A stretch of 64,000 bases of DNA from a bacterium C-53 (GTDB lineage: Bacteria > Bacillota > Clostridia > Lachnospirales > Lachnospiraceae), in contig RAZD01000015.1 of NCBI GenBank assembly GCA_003612525.1, positions 28,318 to 92,317 on the forward strand, given 5' to 3'. This document shows, piece after piece, positions 1-8,635 of this stretch. The position numbers were made by a program, and so were the translations under genes. The notes under the pieces are model-generated. The model was not told where the DNA came from. It saw only the letters and a list, made by a program, of their open reading frames with translations, and searched no databases. How positions within the stretch are numbered: position 1 is the first letter of the stretch; each line of letters begins with the position of its first letter.

Positions 1-198
1 GATGAGCCGTATCTTAATGTTGTGACGGAAGGGACGTTCGGGCCTTATGAGGTGCCGGAGGATTCTTATTTTATGATGGGGGACAATCGCAATAATTCAA
101 AAGATTCCCGGTATTGGGACCATACATATCTCCATCGGGATAAAATTGTCGGCAAGGCTGTTATAAAGTATTTCCCATCAATCGGAAAATTAAACTAG
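1..198 (+). CDS. lepB: Signal peptidase I, C-terminal part (partial at window edge)
   Basis: The first 65 codons read in frame from base 1 and end at a TAG. They carry the family's C-terminal box, with 'YFMMGDNRNNSKDSRYW' and a following 'GKAVIKYFP'. This is the SGDNxxxSxDSR region (box E) of type I signal peptidases, membrane-anchored serine proteases that cut leader peptides from secreted proteins. The catalytic Ser and Lys and the membrane anchor lie upstream of the window, so activity cannot be judged here. The next gene starts 117 bases later behind its own promoter-like sequence. Confidence 0.9.
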   Translation, partial: DEPYLNVVTEGTFGPYEVPEDSYFMMGDNRNNSKDSRYWDHTYLHRDKIVGKAVIKYFPSIGKLN

Positions 199-207
199 GA
201 TGGTGAG

Positions 208-236
208 TTGCTTTTATATGTATTTTTTGGTATGAT
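208..236 (+). promoter_or_regulatory. Candidate sigma-A promoter for the aminotransferase genes
   Basis: TTGCTT at 208-213 and TATGAT at 231-236 are separated by 17 bases, close to the housekeeping consensus. The site lies between the signal peptidase stop and the aminotransferase start. Just before that start, TGTCCG and CGGACA (near 288-303) can form a short hairpin directly against the GGAGG ribosome site. That hairpin might tune translation. Confidence 0.45.
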
Positions 237-315
237 AAGGGGCAATGTGTTTTATTGAGACATACGTTTGAAATGACAGAAGGAATGTCCGTTCAAGCGG
301 ACAGGAGGTATAGAT

Positions 316-1518
316 ATGATTTCGGAAAAAATGATTGATCTGGTGAATAACAGTTCCGCAATCCGTGCAATGTTTGAGGAAGGGCGGAGATTAGCGGGCA
401 TTTACGGTGCAGAGAATGTGTTTGATTTTAGTCTCGGAAATCCGAATGTGCCTGCGCCTGCCGGGATAAAGACGGCGATAAATGAAATTTTAAATGAAGA
501 AAATTCCGTTGTCCTGCATGGTTATATGAGCAATACAGGGTATGAGGACGTTCGTGAAGCCATTGCGCAGTCCCTGAACGGGCGGTTTGACACCGGCTTT
601 ACTTCAAAGAACATTATTATGACAGTCGGTGCGGCGGGCGGACTGAATGTGATTTTAAAGACGCTTCTGAATCCGGGGGATGAAGTCATTGTGTTTGCGC
701 CTTTTTTCGGTGAGTACAGAAGCTATGTGGCAAATTATGACGGAACGCTTGTGGTCATATCTCCTGACACGCAGACATTCCAGCCGAACCTGACGGAATT
801 TGAGGAAAAGATTACAGCAAAGACAAAGGCTGTCATCGTAAACTCTCCGAATAATCCGACAGGCGTTGTTTATGCGGAAGAGACCATAAAGAAGCTCGCA
901 GAAATCATGGAACGGAAACAGGAGGAATTCGGAATCGATATTTATCTGATTTCCGATGAGCCGTACAGGGAGCTCGTCTATACAGATGTGACAGTGCCGT
1001 ATCTGACAAAATATTACAACAATACGATTGTGGGATATTCATTCAGCAAATCGCTTTCGCTTCCGGGAGAGCGCATCGGTTATCTGGTAATTCCCGATGC
1101 GGTGAAAGATTATGATTTGATCTTTTCAGCGGCAGGCGTTGCGACGAGGGTGCTTGGCTTTGTAAATGCGCCGTCTTTAATGCAGAAGACCGTTGCCAGG
1201 TGCCTGAATGAAAAGACAGATATTGCATATTATGGGAGAAACAGGGACACTCTGTACAATGCGCTCTCAGAGTATGGTTTTGAGTGTATTAAACCGGAGG
1301 GGGCATTCTACCTGTTTGTGAAATCTCCGATTTCAGATGAGAAAGCGTTCTGTGAGGCGGCAAAGAAACAGAATGTGCTGTTTGTGCCGGGTTCCACTTT
1401 TGCATGCCCGGGTTATGTGCGTATTTCCTATTGCGTATCATATGAGACGATTGAAGGTTCCCTGCCGAAATTTAAGAAGATTGCAGAGGAATTCGGGCTT
1501 TTTGCGCAGGCAGAGTAG
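316..1518 (+). CDS. PLP-dependent aminotransferase, class I/II (aspartate aminotransferase-like)
   Basis: This 400-residue fold-type I aminotransferase has the expected marks: 'NSPNNPTGVVY' (substrate and cofactor loop), 'SDEPYREL' (Asp and Tyr contacting the PLP ring) and 'SFSKSLSLPGERIGY', with the Schiff-base lysine in SFSK. A C-terminal 'YVRISYC' supplies the substrate carboxylate arginine. The start follows an AGGAGG site at the usual spacing. It probably moves amino groups between an amino acid and 2-oxoglutarate in the cytosol, but the substrate cannot be assigned by eye. hisC follows 16 bases downstream, so the two are likely cotranscribed. Confidence 0.9.
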   Translation: MISEKMIDLVNNSSAIRAMFEEGRRLAGIYGAENVFDFSLGNPNVPAPAGIKTAINEILNEENSVVLHGYMSNTGYEDVREAIAQSLNGRFDTGFTSKNIIMTVGAAGGLNVILKTLLNPGDEVIVFAPFFGEYRSYVANYDGTLVVISPDTQTFQPNLTEFEEKITAKTKAVIVNSPNNPTGVVYAEETIKKLAEIMERKQEEFGIDIYLISDEPYRELVYTDVTVPYLTKYYNNTIVGYSFSKSLSLPGERIGYLVIPDAVKDYDLIFSAAGVATRVLGFVNAPSLMQKTVARCLNEKTDIAYYGRNRDTLYNALSEYGFECIKPEGAFYLFVKSPISDEKAFCEAAKKQNVLFVPGSTFACPGYVRISYCVSYETIEGSLPKFKKIAEEFGLFAQAE

Positions 1519-1534
1519 GAAAGGCAGGTTTCAA

Positions 1535-2596
1535 ATGAGCTGGGAGAGAAACGTCAGAAAAGTAGAGCCTTATGTGCCGGGCGAACAGCCGCAGAGAAAG
1601 GTAATTAAGTTAAATACAAATGAAAATCCATATCCGCCGTCGCCGCTTGTGACGGACGCAATTCAAAGGTTTGATGAGACGAAACTTCGGCTTTATCCTG
1701 ACCCGAAGGCGGAATTGCTGGTCGATGCATGGGCGGATTATTGCAGGCTGCCCTCAGATCAGGTATTTGTGGGAGTCGGCTCGGATGATGTGCTGTCGAT
1801 TGCCTTTCTTACATTTTTTAATGGAAAAAAGCCGGTGCTTTTTCCGGATATTACATATTCATTTTACGATGTCTGGTGTGATGTATATCGTATACCGTAC
1901 AAGACAAGAGCGCTTGATGAAAATTTTGCGATCGTAAAAGAGGATTATCTGACAGAAAATGGCGGAATTGTTATTGCGAACCCGAATGCGCCGACAGGAC
2001 GCCAGGAAGATCTTGATTTTATTGAAGATATTGTGAGAAGTAATCCGGATTCCGTTGTCATTATCGACGAGGCGTATGTGGATTTCGGTGCGGAATCGGC
2101 GCTGTGCCTGATTGATAAATACGATAATCTTCTGGTGGTACAGACGTTCTCGAAATCAAGGGCGATGGCAGGGCTTCGAATCGGATTTGCGATGGGAAAC
2201 CCGAAATTAATCCGCTATATGAACGATGTGAAGTTTTCCGTAAATTCGTATACAATGAACATGCCTTCGATTTATTATGGAATCGCGGCGATTCAGGATC
2301 AGAAATATTTTGAGACGATTACGGGAAGAATTATCCGTACAAGAGAGCGTATGAAGAGAGAGCTGCATAAGCTTGGGTTCTCTTTTGCGGATTCTGTAGC
2401 AAATTTTATTTTTGTGACACATGAAATCGTGCCGGCGGTTGATATTTTCGAGGAGCTGAAGAAAAATGACATATATGTCAGACATTTCAATCAGGACAGA
2501 ATTGGCGATTATCTGCGTATTACGATTGGCACGGATGAAGAGATGGATTGCATGATTGAATTTTTAAAGAAATATTTGGATGGAGGTTCTTTATGA
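1535..2596 (+). CDS. hisC: Histidinol-phosphate aminotransferase
   Basis: This cytosolic PLP enzyme swaps imidazole-acetol phosphate and glutamate for histidinol phosphate in histidine synthesis. From ATG 1535 the protein has 353 residues, normal for HisC. It shows 'KLNTNENPYPPSP' at the N-terminus, 'NPNAPTG', 'IIDEAYVDF' and the PLP lysine in 'TFSKSRAMAGLRIGF', all typical of the HisC group. A longer open frame begins at 1337, but that overlaps the upstream gene and has no ribosome site. ATG 1535 has GGAAAGGCAGG in front. No other his genes lie nearby, so it may serve aromatic amino acids as well. Confidence 0.88.
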   Translation: MSWERNVRKVEPYVPGEQPQRKVIKLNTNENPYPPSPLVTDAIQRFDETKLRLYPDPKAELLVDAWADYCRLPSDQVFVGVGSDDVLSIAFLTFFNGKKPVLFPDITYSFYDVWCDVYRIPYKTRALDENFAIVKEDYLTENGGIVIANPNAPTGRQEDLDFIEDIVRSNPDSVVIIDEAYVDFGAESALCLIDKYDNLLVVQTFSKSRAMAGLRIGFAMGNPKLIRYMNDVKFSVNSYTMNMPSIYYGIAAIQDQKYFETITGRIIRTRERMKRELHKLGFSFADSVANFIFVTHEIVPAVDIFEELKKNDIYVRHFNQDRIGDYLRITIGTDEEMDCMIEFLKKYLDGGSL

Positions 2597-3093
2597 CCAG
2601 TCTGGTAACTTGGTTTACAACAACGTTAGGCGCTTATATTTCAAGGGAACTTGTGATTTTTATCATTTCCATGATTCCGATTCTGGAGCTTCGCGGCGGT
2701 CTGCTTGCAGCGTCTCTTTTGCAGGTTCCGATTACAACGGCCATTCCGCTCTGCGTGATTGGCAACATTATACCGATTCCGTTTATTCTGCTGTTCATCC
2801 GGCAGATCTTTAAGTGGATGAAGCGGTTTCGCATCTTCCGTCCGCTGATTGAGAAACTTGAAAACCGAGCGATGAATAAAAGCGGCAATGTAGCGAAAGG
2901 TGAATTCTGGGGACTTGCGCTGTTTGTCGGAATTCCGCTGCCGGGCACGGGAGCATGGACAGGGTCTCTGATTGCGGCGCTGCTTGAGATTGACATTAAG
3001 AAGGCCGTGATCGCTGAGCTGGTAGGAATTGTGATCGCTACTTTAATCATGTCGATTGTGTCCTACGGTCTGTTGGGAGCAGTGATTCATTGA
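2593..3093 (+). CDS. Small multi-drug export protein family (COG2426) membrane protein
   Basis: The 166-residue protein overlaps the hisC stop by 4 bases (ATGA) behind GGAGG, so it is probably translationally coupled. It has about four hydrophobic segments: an N-terminal helix with 'IPILELRGGLLAA', a second after 'PLCVIGNIIPIPF', a glycine-rich 'FVGIPLPGTGAWTGSLIAALL', and a C-terminal helix. The 'ElRGgl' and 'PlPgTGaWtG' blocks are characteristic of the family. The family name suggests drug export, but the function is essentially unproven and I would treat this as a membrane protein of unknown role. Confidence 0.8.
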   Translation: MTSLVTWFTTTLGAYISRELVIFIISMIPILELRGGLLAASLLQVPITTAIPLCVIGNIIPIPFILLFIRQIFKWMKRFRIFRPLIEKLENRAMNKSGNVAKGEFWGLALFVGIPLPGTGAWTGSLIAALLEIDIKKAVIAELVGIVIATLIMSIVSYGLLGAVIH

Positions 3094-3111
3094 GAAAACG
3101 GGATTGACTGA

Positions 3112-3146
3112 AAAGGGGATCATGTTTGGAAACATGGTCCCTTTAT
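3112..3146 (+). terminator. Hairpin terminator-like element after the export protein gene
   Basis: AAAGGGGATCATGTT and AACATGGTCCCTTT form a strong stem with one bulge and a tiny loop. A weak T-containing tail follows. It probably ends the aminotransferase-hisC-export transcript. Confidence 0.5.
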
Positions 3147-3186
3147 GGCATTGTATGAAACACGAAAGGTACGCTGCAAGGCGGCA

Positions 3187-3257
3187 CAAATAAATTTTTT
3201 ACACGCAAATTTGTGCCTGCGGCCCCAATTCGCAGGCTATGGAAAGGCAGGGGTATT
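3187..3257 (+). repeat. Structured SD-linked module A1 (short form)
   Basis: This short module has a degenerate AT-rich first hairpin (about 3187-3203). The loop strand GCCTGCG (3215-3221) is exactly complementary to CGCAGGC (3231-3237), which is followed at once by the SD-like tract TATGGAAAGG (3238-3247). It is nearly identical to module C2 at 41543-41609. It leads directly into module A2. No protein function is implied: the open reading frame that crosses it is a repeat translation, not a gene. Confidence 0.75.
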
Positions 3258-3258
3258 A

Positions 3259-3390
3259 GTGTGAAAAATCACACTGATGTGCTGATTTTTCACACGGCTA
3301 TTTGTGCCGGAGCGTCACAAATAAGCCTTGATGGCAGACGCAAATTGGAAATTTGCGTCGCCCCGTCGCATAAACGCTCCGGAATGGAGA
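3259..3390 (+). repeat. Structured SD-linked module A2 (long form) before the methyltransferase
   Basis: Hairpin 1 pairs 3259-3271 with 3283-3295 (13 bp, with an inner CAC-TGAT-GTG tip). Hairpin 2 pairs GGCTATTTGTG (3296-3306) with CACAAATAAGCC (3316-3327). Its loop CCGGAGCGT (3307-3315) is perfectly complementary to ACGCTCCGG (3374-3382). Hairpin 3 is 3337-3359. The loop partner abuts AATGGAGA, the ribosome site of the gene starting at 3396. The layout predicts a pseudoknot next to, and possibly gating, that ribosome site. Confidence 0.8.
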
Positions 3391-3395
3391 TTTTT

Positions 3396-4181
3396 ATGGA
3401 AGGAAGAGAAGAGGCATATACGACATTTGCAAAGGTTTACGACGAATTTATGGATAATGTTCCCTATGCGGAGTGGTGTAGGTATCTGGTCAGCCTGCTT
3501 CGGGACTATGGCATAGAGGACGGTCTGGTGCTTGACATGGGATGTGGGACGGGAACGCTTACGGAGATGCTTGCGGACAGAGGATTTGAGATGATCGGCA
3601 TTGATTATTCGCTGGAGATGCTTGAAATTGCCATAGAGAAAAAAAGTAAATCGGGAAAAGATATCCTGTATCTGAATCAGGATATGCGGGAGCTTGAGCT
3701 ATACGGCACTGTAAGGGCTGTGGTGAGCATCTGCGACTCTGTCAATTACATTACGGAACCGGAATCACTGCTTAAGGTATTTGCGCTTGTAAATAATTAT
3801 CTGGATAAGGGCGGTATTTTTCTTTTCGACCTGAATACTCCTTATAAATATGAAACTTTACTTGCGGATTCCGTATTTGCCGAGAACCGGGAAGCGTGCA
3901 GCTTTATCTGGGACAATCTGTACGATGATCAGGAAAAGCTGAATGAATATGACCTGACTCTGTTTTTAAAGGACAGCGAGAGCGGGCTCTATCAAAAATT
4001 TGAGGAACTTCATTATCAGAGAGCGTATGAGCTGTCCGAAATTCGTGAGCTGCTTGAAAAGGCCGGGATGGAGTTTATAACAGCATATGACGCGCTGACG
4101 AGAGAGCCGCCAAAGGAAGACAGTGAGCGGATTTATGTGGTGGCAAGGGAAAAATTTCAGGAAGGGAAGAAATACGTATGA
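3396..4181 (+). CDS. Class I SAM-dependent methyltransferase
   Basis: From ATG 3396 the protein has 261 residues and opens 'MEGREEAYTTFAKVYDEFMD', the usual beginning of this group. The SAM-binding Rossmann core follows, with 'VLDMGCGTGTLTEMLADRG' (motif I) and 'GIDYSLEMLEIA' (motif II), and later 'FLFDLNTPYK'. The open frame reaches back to 3213, but that part is a translation of the structured modules and should not be included. The gene ends 4 bases into hslO (ATGA overlap), so it is probably coupled to it. The methyl acceptor is unknown; a small molecule or cell-envelope substrate is as likely as a macromolecule. Confidence 0.85.
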   Translation: MEGREEAYTTFAKVYDEFMDNVPYAEWCRYLVSLLRDYGIEDGLVLDMGCGTGTLTEMLADRGFEMIGIDYSLEMLEIAIEKKSKSGKDILYLNQDMRELELYGTVRAVVSICDSVNYITEPESLLKVFALVNNYLDKGGIFLFDLNTPYKYETLLADSVFAENREACSFIWDNLYDDQEKLNEYDLTLFLKDSESGLYQKFEELHYQRAYELSEIRELLEKAGMEFITAYDALTREPPKEDSERIYVVAREKFQEGKKYV

Positions 4182-5062
4182 GTGACAGAATTGTGAGGGC
4201 AACGGCGGCGGACGGACAGATTCGTGCATTTGCGGCAACGACGAGGAATATGGCAGAGGCGGCGAGACAGGCGCATGATACAAGCCCTGTGGTGACAGCC
4301 GCGCTCGGACGGCTTCTGACGGCGGGCGCAATGATGGGAAGTATGATGAAGGGGGAGAAGGATGTATTGACATTACAGGTCAGAGGAAGCGGGCCGGTTG
4401 GCGGGCTGACGGTGACTGCGGATTCCCGGGCGGACGTAAAGGGATATGCCATAAATCCACAGGTTATCCTCCATGCACGGCCCGACGGAAAGCTCGATGT
4501 AGGAGGAGCCATCGGAGAGGGCGTGCTGCATGTCATTAAAGATCTGGGGATGAAGGAACCTTATAACGGGCAGGTCAGACTTCAGACGGGCGAGATTGCG
4601 GAAGACCTCACTTATTATTTTGCGACAAGCGAGCAGGTGCCGTCCTCCGTCGGACTTGGTGTGCTGATGGAGCGGGATAATACGGTGAAACAGGCAGGCG
4701 GCTTTATCATACAGCTGATGCCTTTTGCATCGGAGGACGTGATAAGCATGCTTGAAGAAAATCTGAGTAAAATAACGTCTGTTACGAAAATGCTTGATGA
4801 GGGTAAGACGCCGGAAGAGATGCTTTCCATGCTGCTCGGTGGCTGTCGGTTGGAAATTCTTGATACCATGCCGACGCGGTTTCACTGTGACTGTGATAAG
4901 AACCGTGTGGAGAAGGTGATTGTCAGCATCGGGGCGAAGGACATTCAGGAGATGATTGACGACGGAGAGGACATTGAAGTAAAATGTCATTTCTGCAACA
5001 GTGCATATAAATTCAGCGTGGAAGAACTGAAAGCGATTAAAAAGCGGGCAGGCAGAAGATAA
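4178..5062 (+). CDS. hslO: Hsp33 redox-regulated chaperone
   Basis: Hsp33 is a cytosolic holdase that binds unfolding proteins when its zinc-coordinating cysteines are oxidized. The 294-residue length is normal. The N-terminal domain begins 'MSDRIVRATAADGQIRAFAA', and the redox switch near the C-terminus is present as CxC ('FHCDCDKNRV') and CxxC ('VKCHFCNSAYKF'). It overlaps the upstream methyltransferase by 4 bases, a pairing compatible with a stress-linked operon, though that is inference. Confidence 0.95.
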   Translation: MSDRIVRATAADGQIRAFAATTRNMAEAARQAHDTSPVVTAALGRLLTAGAMMGSMMKGEKDVLTLQVRGSGPVGGLTVTADSRADVKGYAINPQVILHARPDGKLDVGGAIGEGVLHVIKDLGMKEPYNGQVRLQTGEIAEDLTYYFATSEQVPSSVGLGVLMERDNTVKQAGGFIIQLMPFASEDVISMLEENLSKITSVTKMLDEGKTPEEMLSMLLGGCRLEILDTMPTRFHCDCDKNRVEKVIVSIGAKDIQEMIDDGEDIEVKCHFCNSAYKFSVEELKAIKKRAGRR

Positions 5063-5127
5063 TAGGAAGAATCGGATTCCCTGAACCGGAAGCGTCGGGT
5101 CAGGGGCAGAGGAAAGGATACGGGTAT

Positions 5128-7047
5128 TTGGATATGGAACAGGGATTTTTGAAAATAGCGGCGGTGACGCCGAAGATAAAGGTTGCAGATCCCGAATATA
5201 ATGCGGATGAGATTATACGGCTTCTGGAGGAAGCGGAGAAGAGCGGGGCCAGGATTGCAGTTTTTCCGGAGTTATGTCTTTCCGGGTACACTTGTGCGGA
5301 CCTTTTCTTACAGGATATCCTGCTGCGTTCCTGTGAGGAACAGCTGATACGAATTGTGGAGGAAACGGATGATTTTGACATCCTTTCTTTTATCGGGCTT
5401 CCGGTGGAAAAGGACGGAAAACTTTATAATGCGGCAGCAGTCATTCATCAGGGGAATGTGCTTGCGTTTATTCCGAAAGCAAACATACCGAGTTATGCGG
5501 AATTTTATGAGGGAAGGCATTTTACGCCCGGAAACAGGGCGCCGGAACCATTTTTATTTGGAGAGTGGGAGGTGCCATTTGGAACAGATATTCTGTTTCA
5601 GAATGGGGATTCGCTTCCTGAGCTTGTGCTGGCGGCGGAAATCTGTGAAGATGTTTGGGTGGCTGATACGCCGGGTACTTCTCATGCGCTTGCCGGTGCG
5701 AATGTGCTGGTAAATCTGTCTGCCAGTGATGAGGCGGTAGGAAAGGACACCTACAGGGAGATGCTTGTAAAATCTGCATCGGCAAGGCTTCTTAGCGCTT
5801 ACATTTATTCAAGCGCAGGTGAGGGAGAATCCTCTTCAGACCTTGTCTTTGGCGGCCACAATCTAATTGCGGAAAATGGTGTGATGCTTGCGCAGTCAGA
5901 GCTTTTTACAACAGGCATTCTTTATGCGGACATTGACGTAAGGCGTCTTTGTATGGAGCGGCGGAAAATGAACACGTTCCCCAGAGCAGACAGGAGCGGG
6001 TACGTGGTTGTGCCGTTTGAGCTTGAGGATACGCAGACGGAACTTACACGGAAGTTTGAACCGCTGCCTTTTGTGCCGCAGGATACGGCAATGAGGGAGA
6101 AACGATGCGAGCAGATTCTGTCGATTCAGGCGATGGGACTGAAGAAGCGTTATGAGCATACGGGATGTAAAACGGCGGTACTCGGGATTTCTGGCGGATT
6201 GGATTCTACGCTTGCGCTGCTTGTGACCGTACGGGCATTTGATCTGCTTTCACTTCCGCGCAGGGATATTGTGTGCGTTACACTGCCCTGCTTCGGGACG
6301 ACAGACCGTACGTACGAGAATGCGTGCAGGCTGACGGAAGCGCTTGGCTGTACGCTTAAGGAAATTGACATTAAAGCAGCAGTATCCGCCCATTTCCGCG
6401 ACATTGGTCAGGATGAGAATTGCCATGATGTCACGTACGAAAATGCGCAGGCGAGGGAGCGGACACAGGTTCTGATGGATGTTGCGAACCGTATGGGAGG
6501 TCTGGTCATCGGAACGGGCGATATGTCGGAACTGGCGCTTGGCTGGGCAACCTATAATGCGGATCATATGTCAATGTACGGCGTCAATGCCGGGGTGCCG
6601 AAGACACTGGTGCGCCATCTCGTAAAATACTATGCGGATACGTGTGATGATGAAGTGATTACAAAGGTTCTTGAGGATGTGCTTGACACTCCCGTGAGCC
6701 CGGAGCTTCTTCCTCCGGTGGACGGTGTGATTTCGCAGAAGACGGAAGATCTGGTAGGTCCTTATGAGCTTCATGACTTTTTCCTGTATTATGCGCTTCG
6801 GTTCGGATATGAGCCGGCAAAGATTTACCGCATTGCACAGATCGCATTTCGGAACACATATAATAAGGAAACAATTCTAAAATGGCTGAAGACATTTTAC
6901 ACGCGGTTCTTCTCACAACAGTTCAAGCGGTCCTGTCTTCCGGACGGGCCAAAAGTCGGAAGTGTCGCGGTGTCGCCAAGAGGCGATCTTCGGATGCCTT
7001 CGGATGCGTGTGCGCGTCTTTGGAAAGAACAGGTGGAACGGCTTTAA
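5128..7047 (+). CDS. nadE: Glutamine-dependent NAD+ synthetase
   Basis: This two-domain enzyme makes NAD+ from deamido-NAD+ using ammonia channelled from glutamine. The N-terminal nitrilase-type glutaminase has the Glu-Lys-Cys triad in 'FPELCLSGYTC', 'KANIPSYAEFYEGRHF' and 'AAEICEDVW'. The C-terminal ATP-PPi synthetase has 'GISGGLDSTLALL'. Total length of 639 residues matches the long form. The start is either TTG 5128, 10 bases after AGGAAAGG, or ATG 5134, 16 bases after it; spacing favours TTG and the choice changes two residues. A hairpin terminator follows the gene. Confidence 0.93.
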   Translation: MDMEQGFLKIAAVTPKIKVADPEYNADEIIRLLEEAEKSGARIAVFPELCLSGYTCADLFLQDILLRSCEEQLIRIVEETDDFDILSFIGLPVEKDGKLYNAAAVIHQGNVLAFIPKANIPSYAEFYEGRHFTPGNRAPEPFLFGEWEVPFGTDILFQNGDSLPELVLAAEICEDVWVADTPGTSHALAGANVLVNLSASDEAVGKDTYREMLVKSASARLLSAYIYSSAGEGESSSDLVFGGHNLIAENGVMLAQSELFTTGILYADIDVRRLCMERRKMNTFPRADRSGYVVVPFELEDTQTELTRKFEPLPFVPQDTAMREKRCEQILSIQAMGLKKRYEHTGCKTAVLGISGGLDSTLALLVTVRAFDLLSLPRRDIVCVTLPCFGTTDRTYENACRLTEALGCTLKEIDIKAAVSAHFRDIGQDENCHDVTYENAQARERTQVLMDVANRMGGLVIGTGDMSELALGWATYNADHMSMYGVNAGVPKTLVRHLVKYYADTCDDEVITKVLEDVLDTPVSPELLPPVDGVISQKTEDLVGPYELHDFFLYYALRFGYEPAKIYRIAQIAFRNTYNKETILKWLKTFYTRFFSQQFKRSCLPDGPKVGSVAVSPRGDLRMPSDACARLWKEQVERL

Positions 7048-7051
7048 ATAA

Positions 7052-7100
7052 GCAGGAGAGGAGATGCAGGAAAAATTGCCTTGCATTTCTTCTCCTTTTA
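7052..7100 (+). terminator. Hairpin terminator between convergent nadE and chemoreceptor remnant
   Basis: GGAGAGGAGATGCA and TGCATTTCTTCTCC pair around a small loop and are followed by TTTT. The element lies between the nadE stop and the end of the minus-strand receptor gene and could serve both directions. Confidence 0.6.
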
Positions 7101-7104
7101 CATT

Positions 7105-8447
7105 TTATGAAAAACGTTCTACAATTCCGCTGATTGCCTTTGCATTCTCTTTATTCTTACATACGATTTGGGTCACGGCTATGGCCGTTTCCTCCGTCTG
7201 TCTGGCTTTTGCTAAAATATCCTGACTTTGAGTGTTCTGATCTTCCGGAACATTTGAAACTTCATGAATCTGTGTCTGAATATTCTGCACCGTATCCACA
7301 AATATTCCCGACGACTCCTGCATTGCTTCGGCTGTGTCGTTCAAAGAGCAGGAGCATACGGACAGTGTGGCCACAATGCTGTCAAGTGCATCATATAGTG
7401 AATTTAAGGCTGTTGCAATTTTGCCGACTTCGCTCCTGGAGCCAATCCACGGAGTGAGCTTTTCATTTTTCTGAAGTTTCAGGCTGCTGAGACTGATGAT
7501 GGATTCCTCGATATAACGCAGCGGCTTCACACTGAGATGAATCATGATAAATGCCAGTATGCTGATCACCAGTACAAAGATTACGCAAATCTCTGCCAGC
7601 ACAAGCATATTTTTATTTGCAGTGCGATAGATGTTTTTTTCGCTGTCCTGTGAAATAACAGCCCACCCGTGCTCAGCGATATACTGGAAATCTGCGACCT
7701 GACTGCCGCTTTTGGTTTCGTAAAATAGTTCACCGGTTGATTTTCCGGACTTTATCTGTTTAAGGATATGTAACAACAGATCGTCCTGTATGTCGGTTGC
7801 GATTAACGATGCGTCATCTGCAAAAATATATTTACCGGTCCGAACATTAATCATGTAGTAATCAGCGGTGTCTTCCTCAATTCTCAGTTTGTTCAGGAGG
7901 TTCTCCAGATCTTCAACAAAAGGCCCTCCTCCGACATACCCCAGTATGGTTGTCCCGTCCGAATCAAAAACAGGACAATACATCGACAGGATCAGTTTTT
8001 CAGATGCAGGCGAAACAGTAATTCTGGCATTGTACAGTCCGTTTCCGGAACTCATGGCATCCTGAAGCGCTTTGAGGGATTCCCCCTCTCTTAAAGTGAT
8101 TCCGACTACATTCGGGTTTGAATGGGTAATGCAGTGGGTATTCCATTCTCCGATATAAATGCCTTCCCAGTTGTCAAGTCCTCCGTAATAGTATTCTGTA
8201 TAGGCCTGTGCGTCACGTAACTTTTCCGTATTGCCCGTATCTTTTAAAAGTTCCCGGACTGCCAGGTTACATATTCTTCAATCAGGCTGGTCTGCGCCGC
8301 CAGTATGCTTTTCAAATGGTTATGTTCGGAACTCTGAATGACCCCCTTTAACGCTTTGTTCGCTGTCATGTATAATAAACTCATACACAGAATAACGATA
8401 AGAGTGATTCCAAGTGTCAATTTTCTGCTTAATTTCCAGTTCTTCAT
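7105..8447 (-). pseudogene. Frameshifted Cache/HAMP chemoreceptor-like protein, lacking a normal signalling tip
   Basis: Two open frames together encode one protein. The N-terminal part starts at 8447 ('MKNWKLSRKLTLGITLIVIL', one membrane helix) behind AAGGAGA and stops at 8244. The rest continues in the next frame to 7105. Near 8255-8262 a single missing base would restore 'TWQSRELLKDTGN' and join the parts into about 448 residues. The body has a Cache-like sensor region ('YYMINVRTGKYIFADD'), a second helix and a HAMP-like stretch. The C-terminus stops soon after HAMP and lacks the conserved chemoreceptor hairpin tip. It is probably a decaying receptor gene, though a sequencing error could explain the frameshift alone. 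Confidence 0.75.
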
Positions 8448-8635
8448 AATTCGGTCTTTCTCCTTGCTGTATAGTCGTGTCCCGTTCATTTGATTATAGC
8501 ACAGACCGGAAGATTATGTCATTTTACCAGAAAAAGAAAAGAATTCTCTGGTATAAGCGTCTTGAAGCAGACACTGCACAGAAAATTCTTTTCAAAATCC
8601 ATTATTTATGATCTGGCCGTACCGTTTACAGAGTT

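Noticed and set aside
3213..3395. N-terminal extension of the methyltransferase reading frame
   Set aside because: It is a translation of the structured modules. The family start and a proper ribosome site are at 3396.
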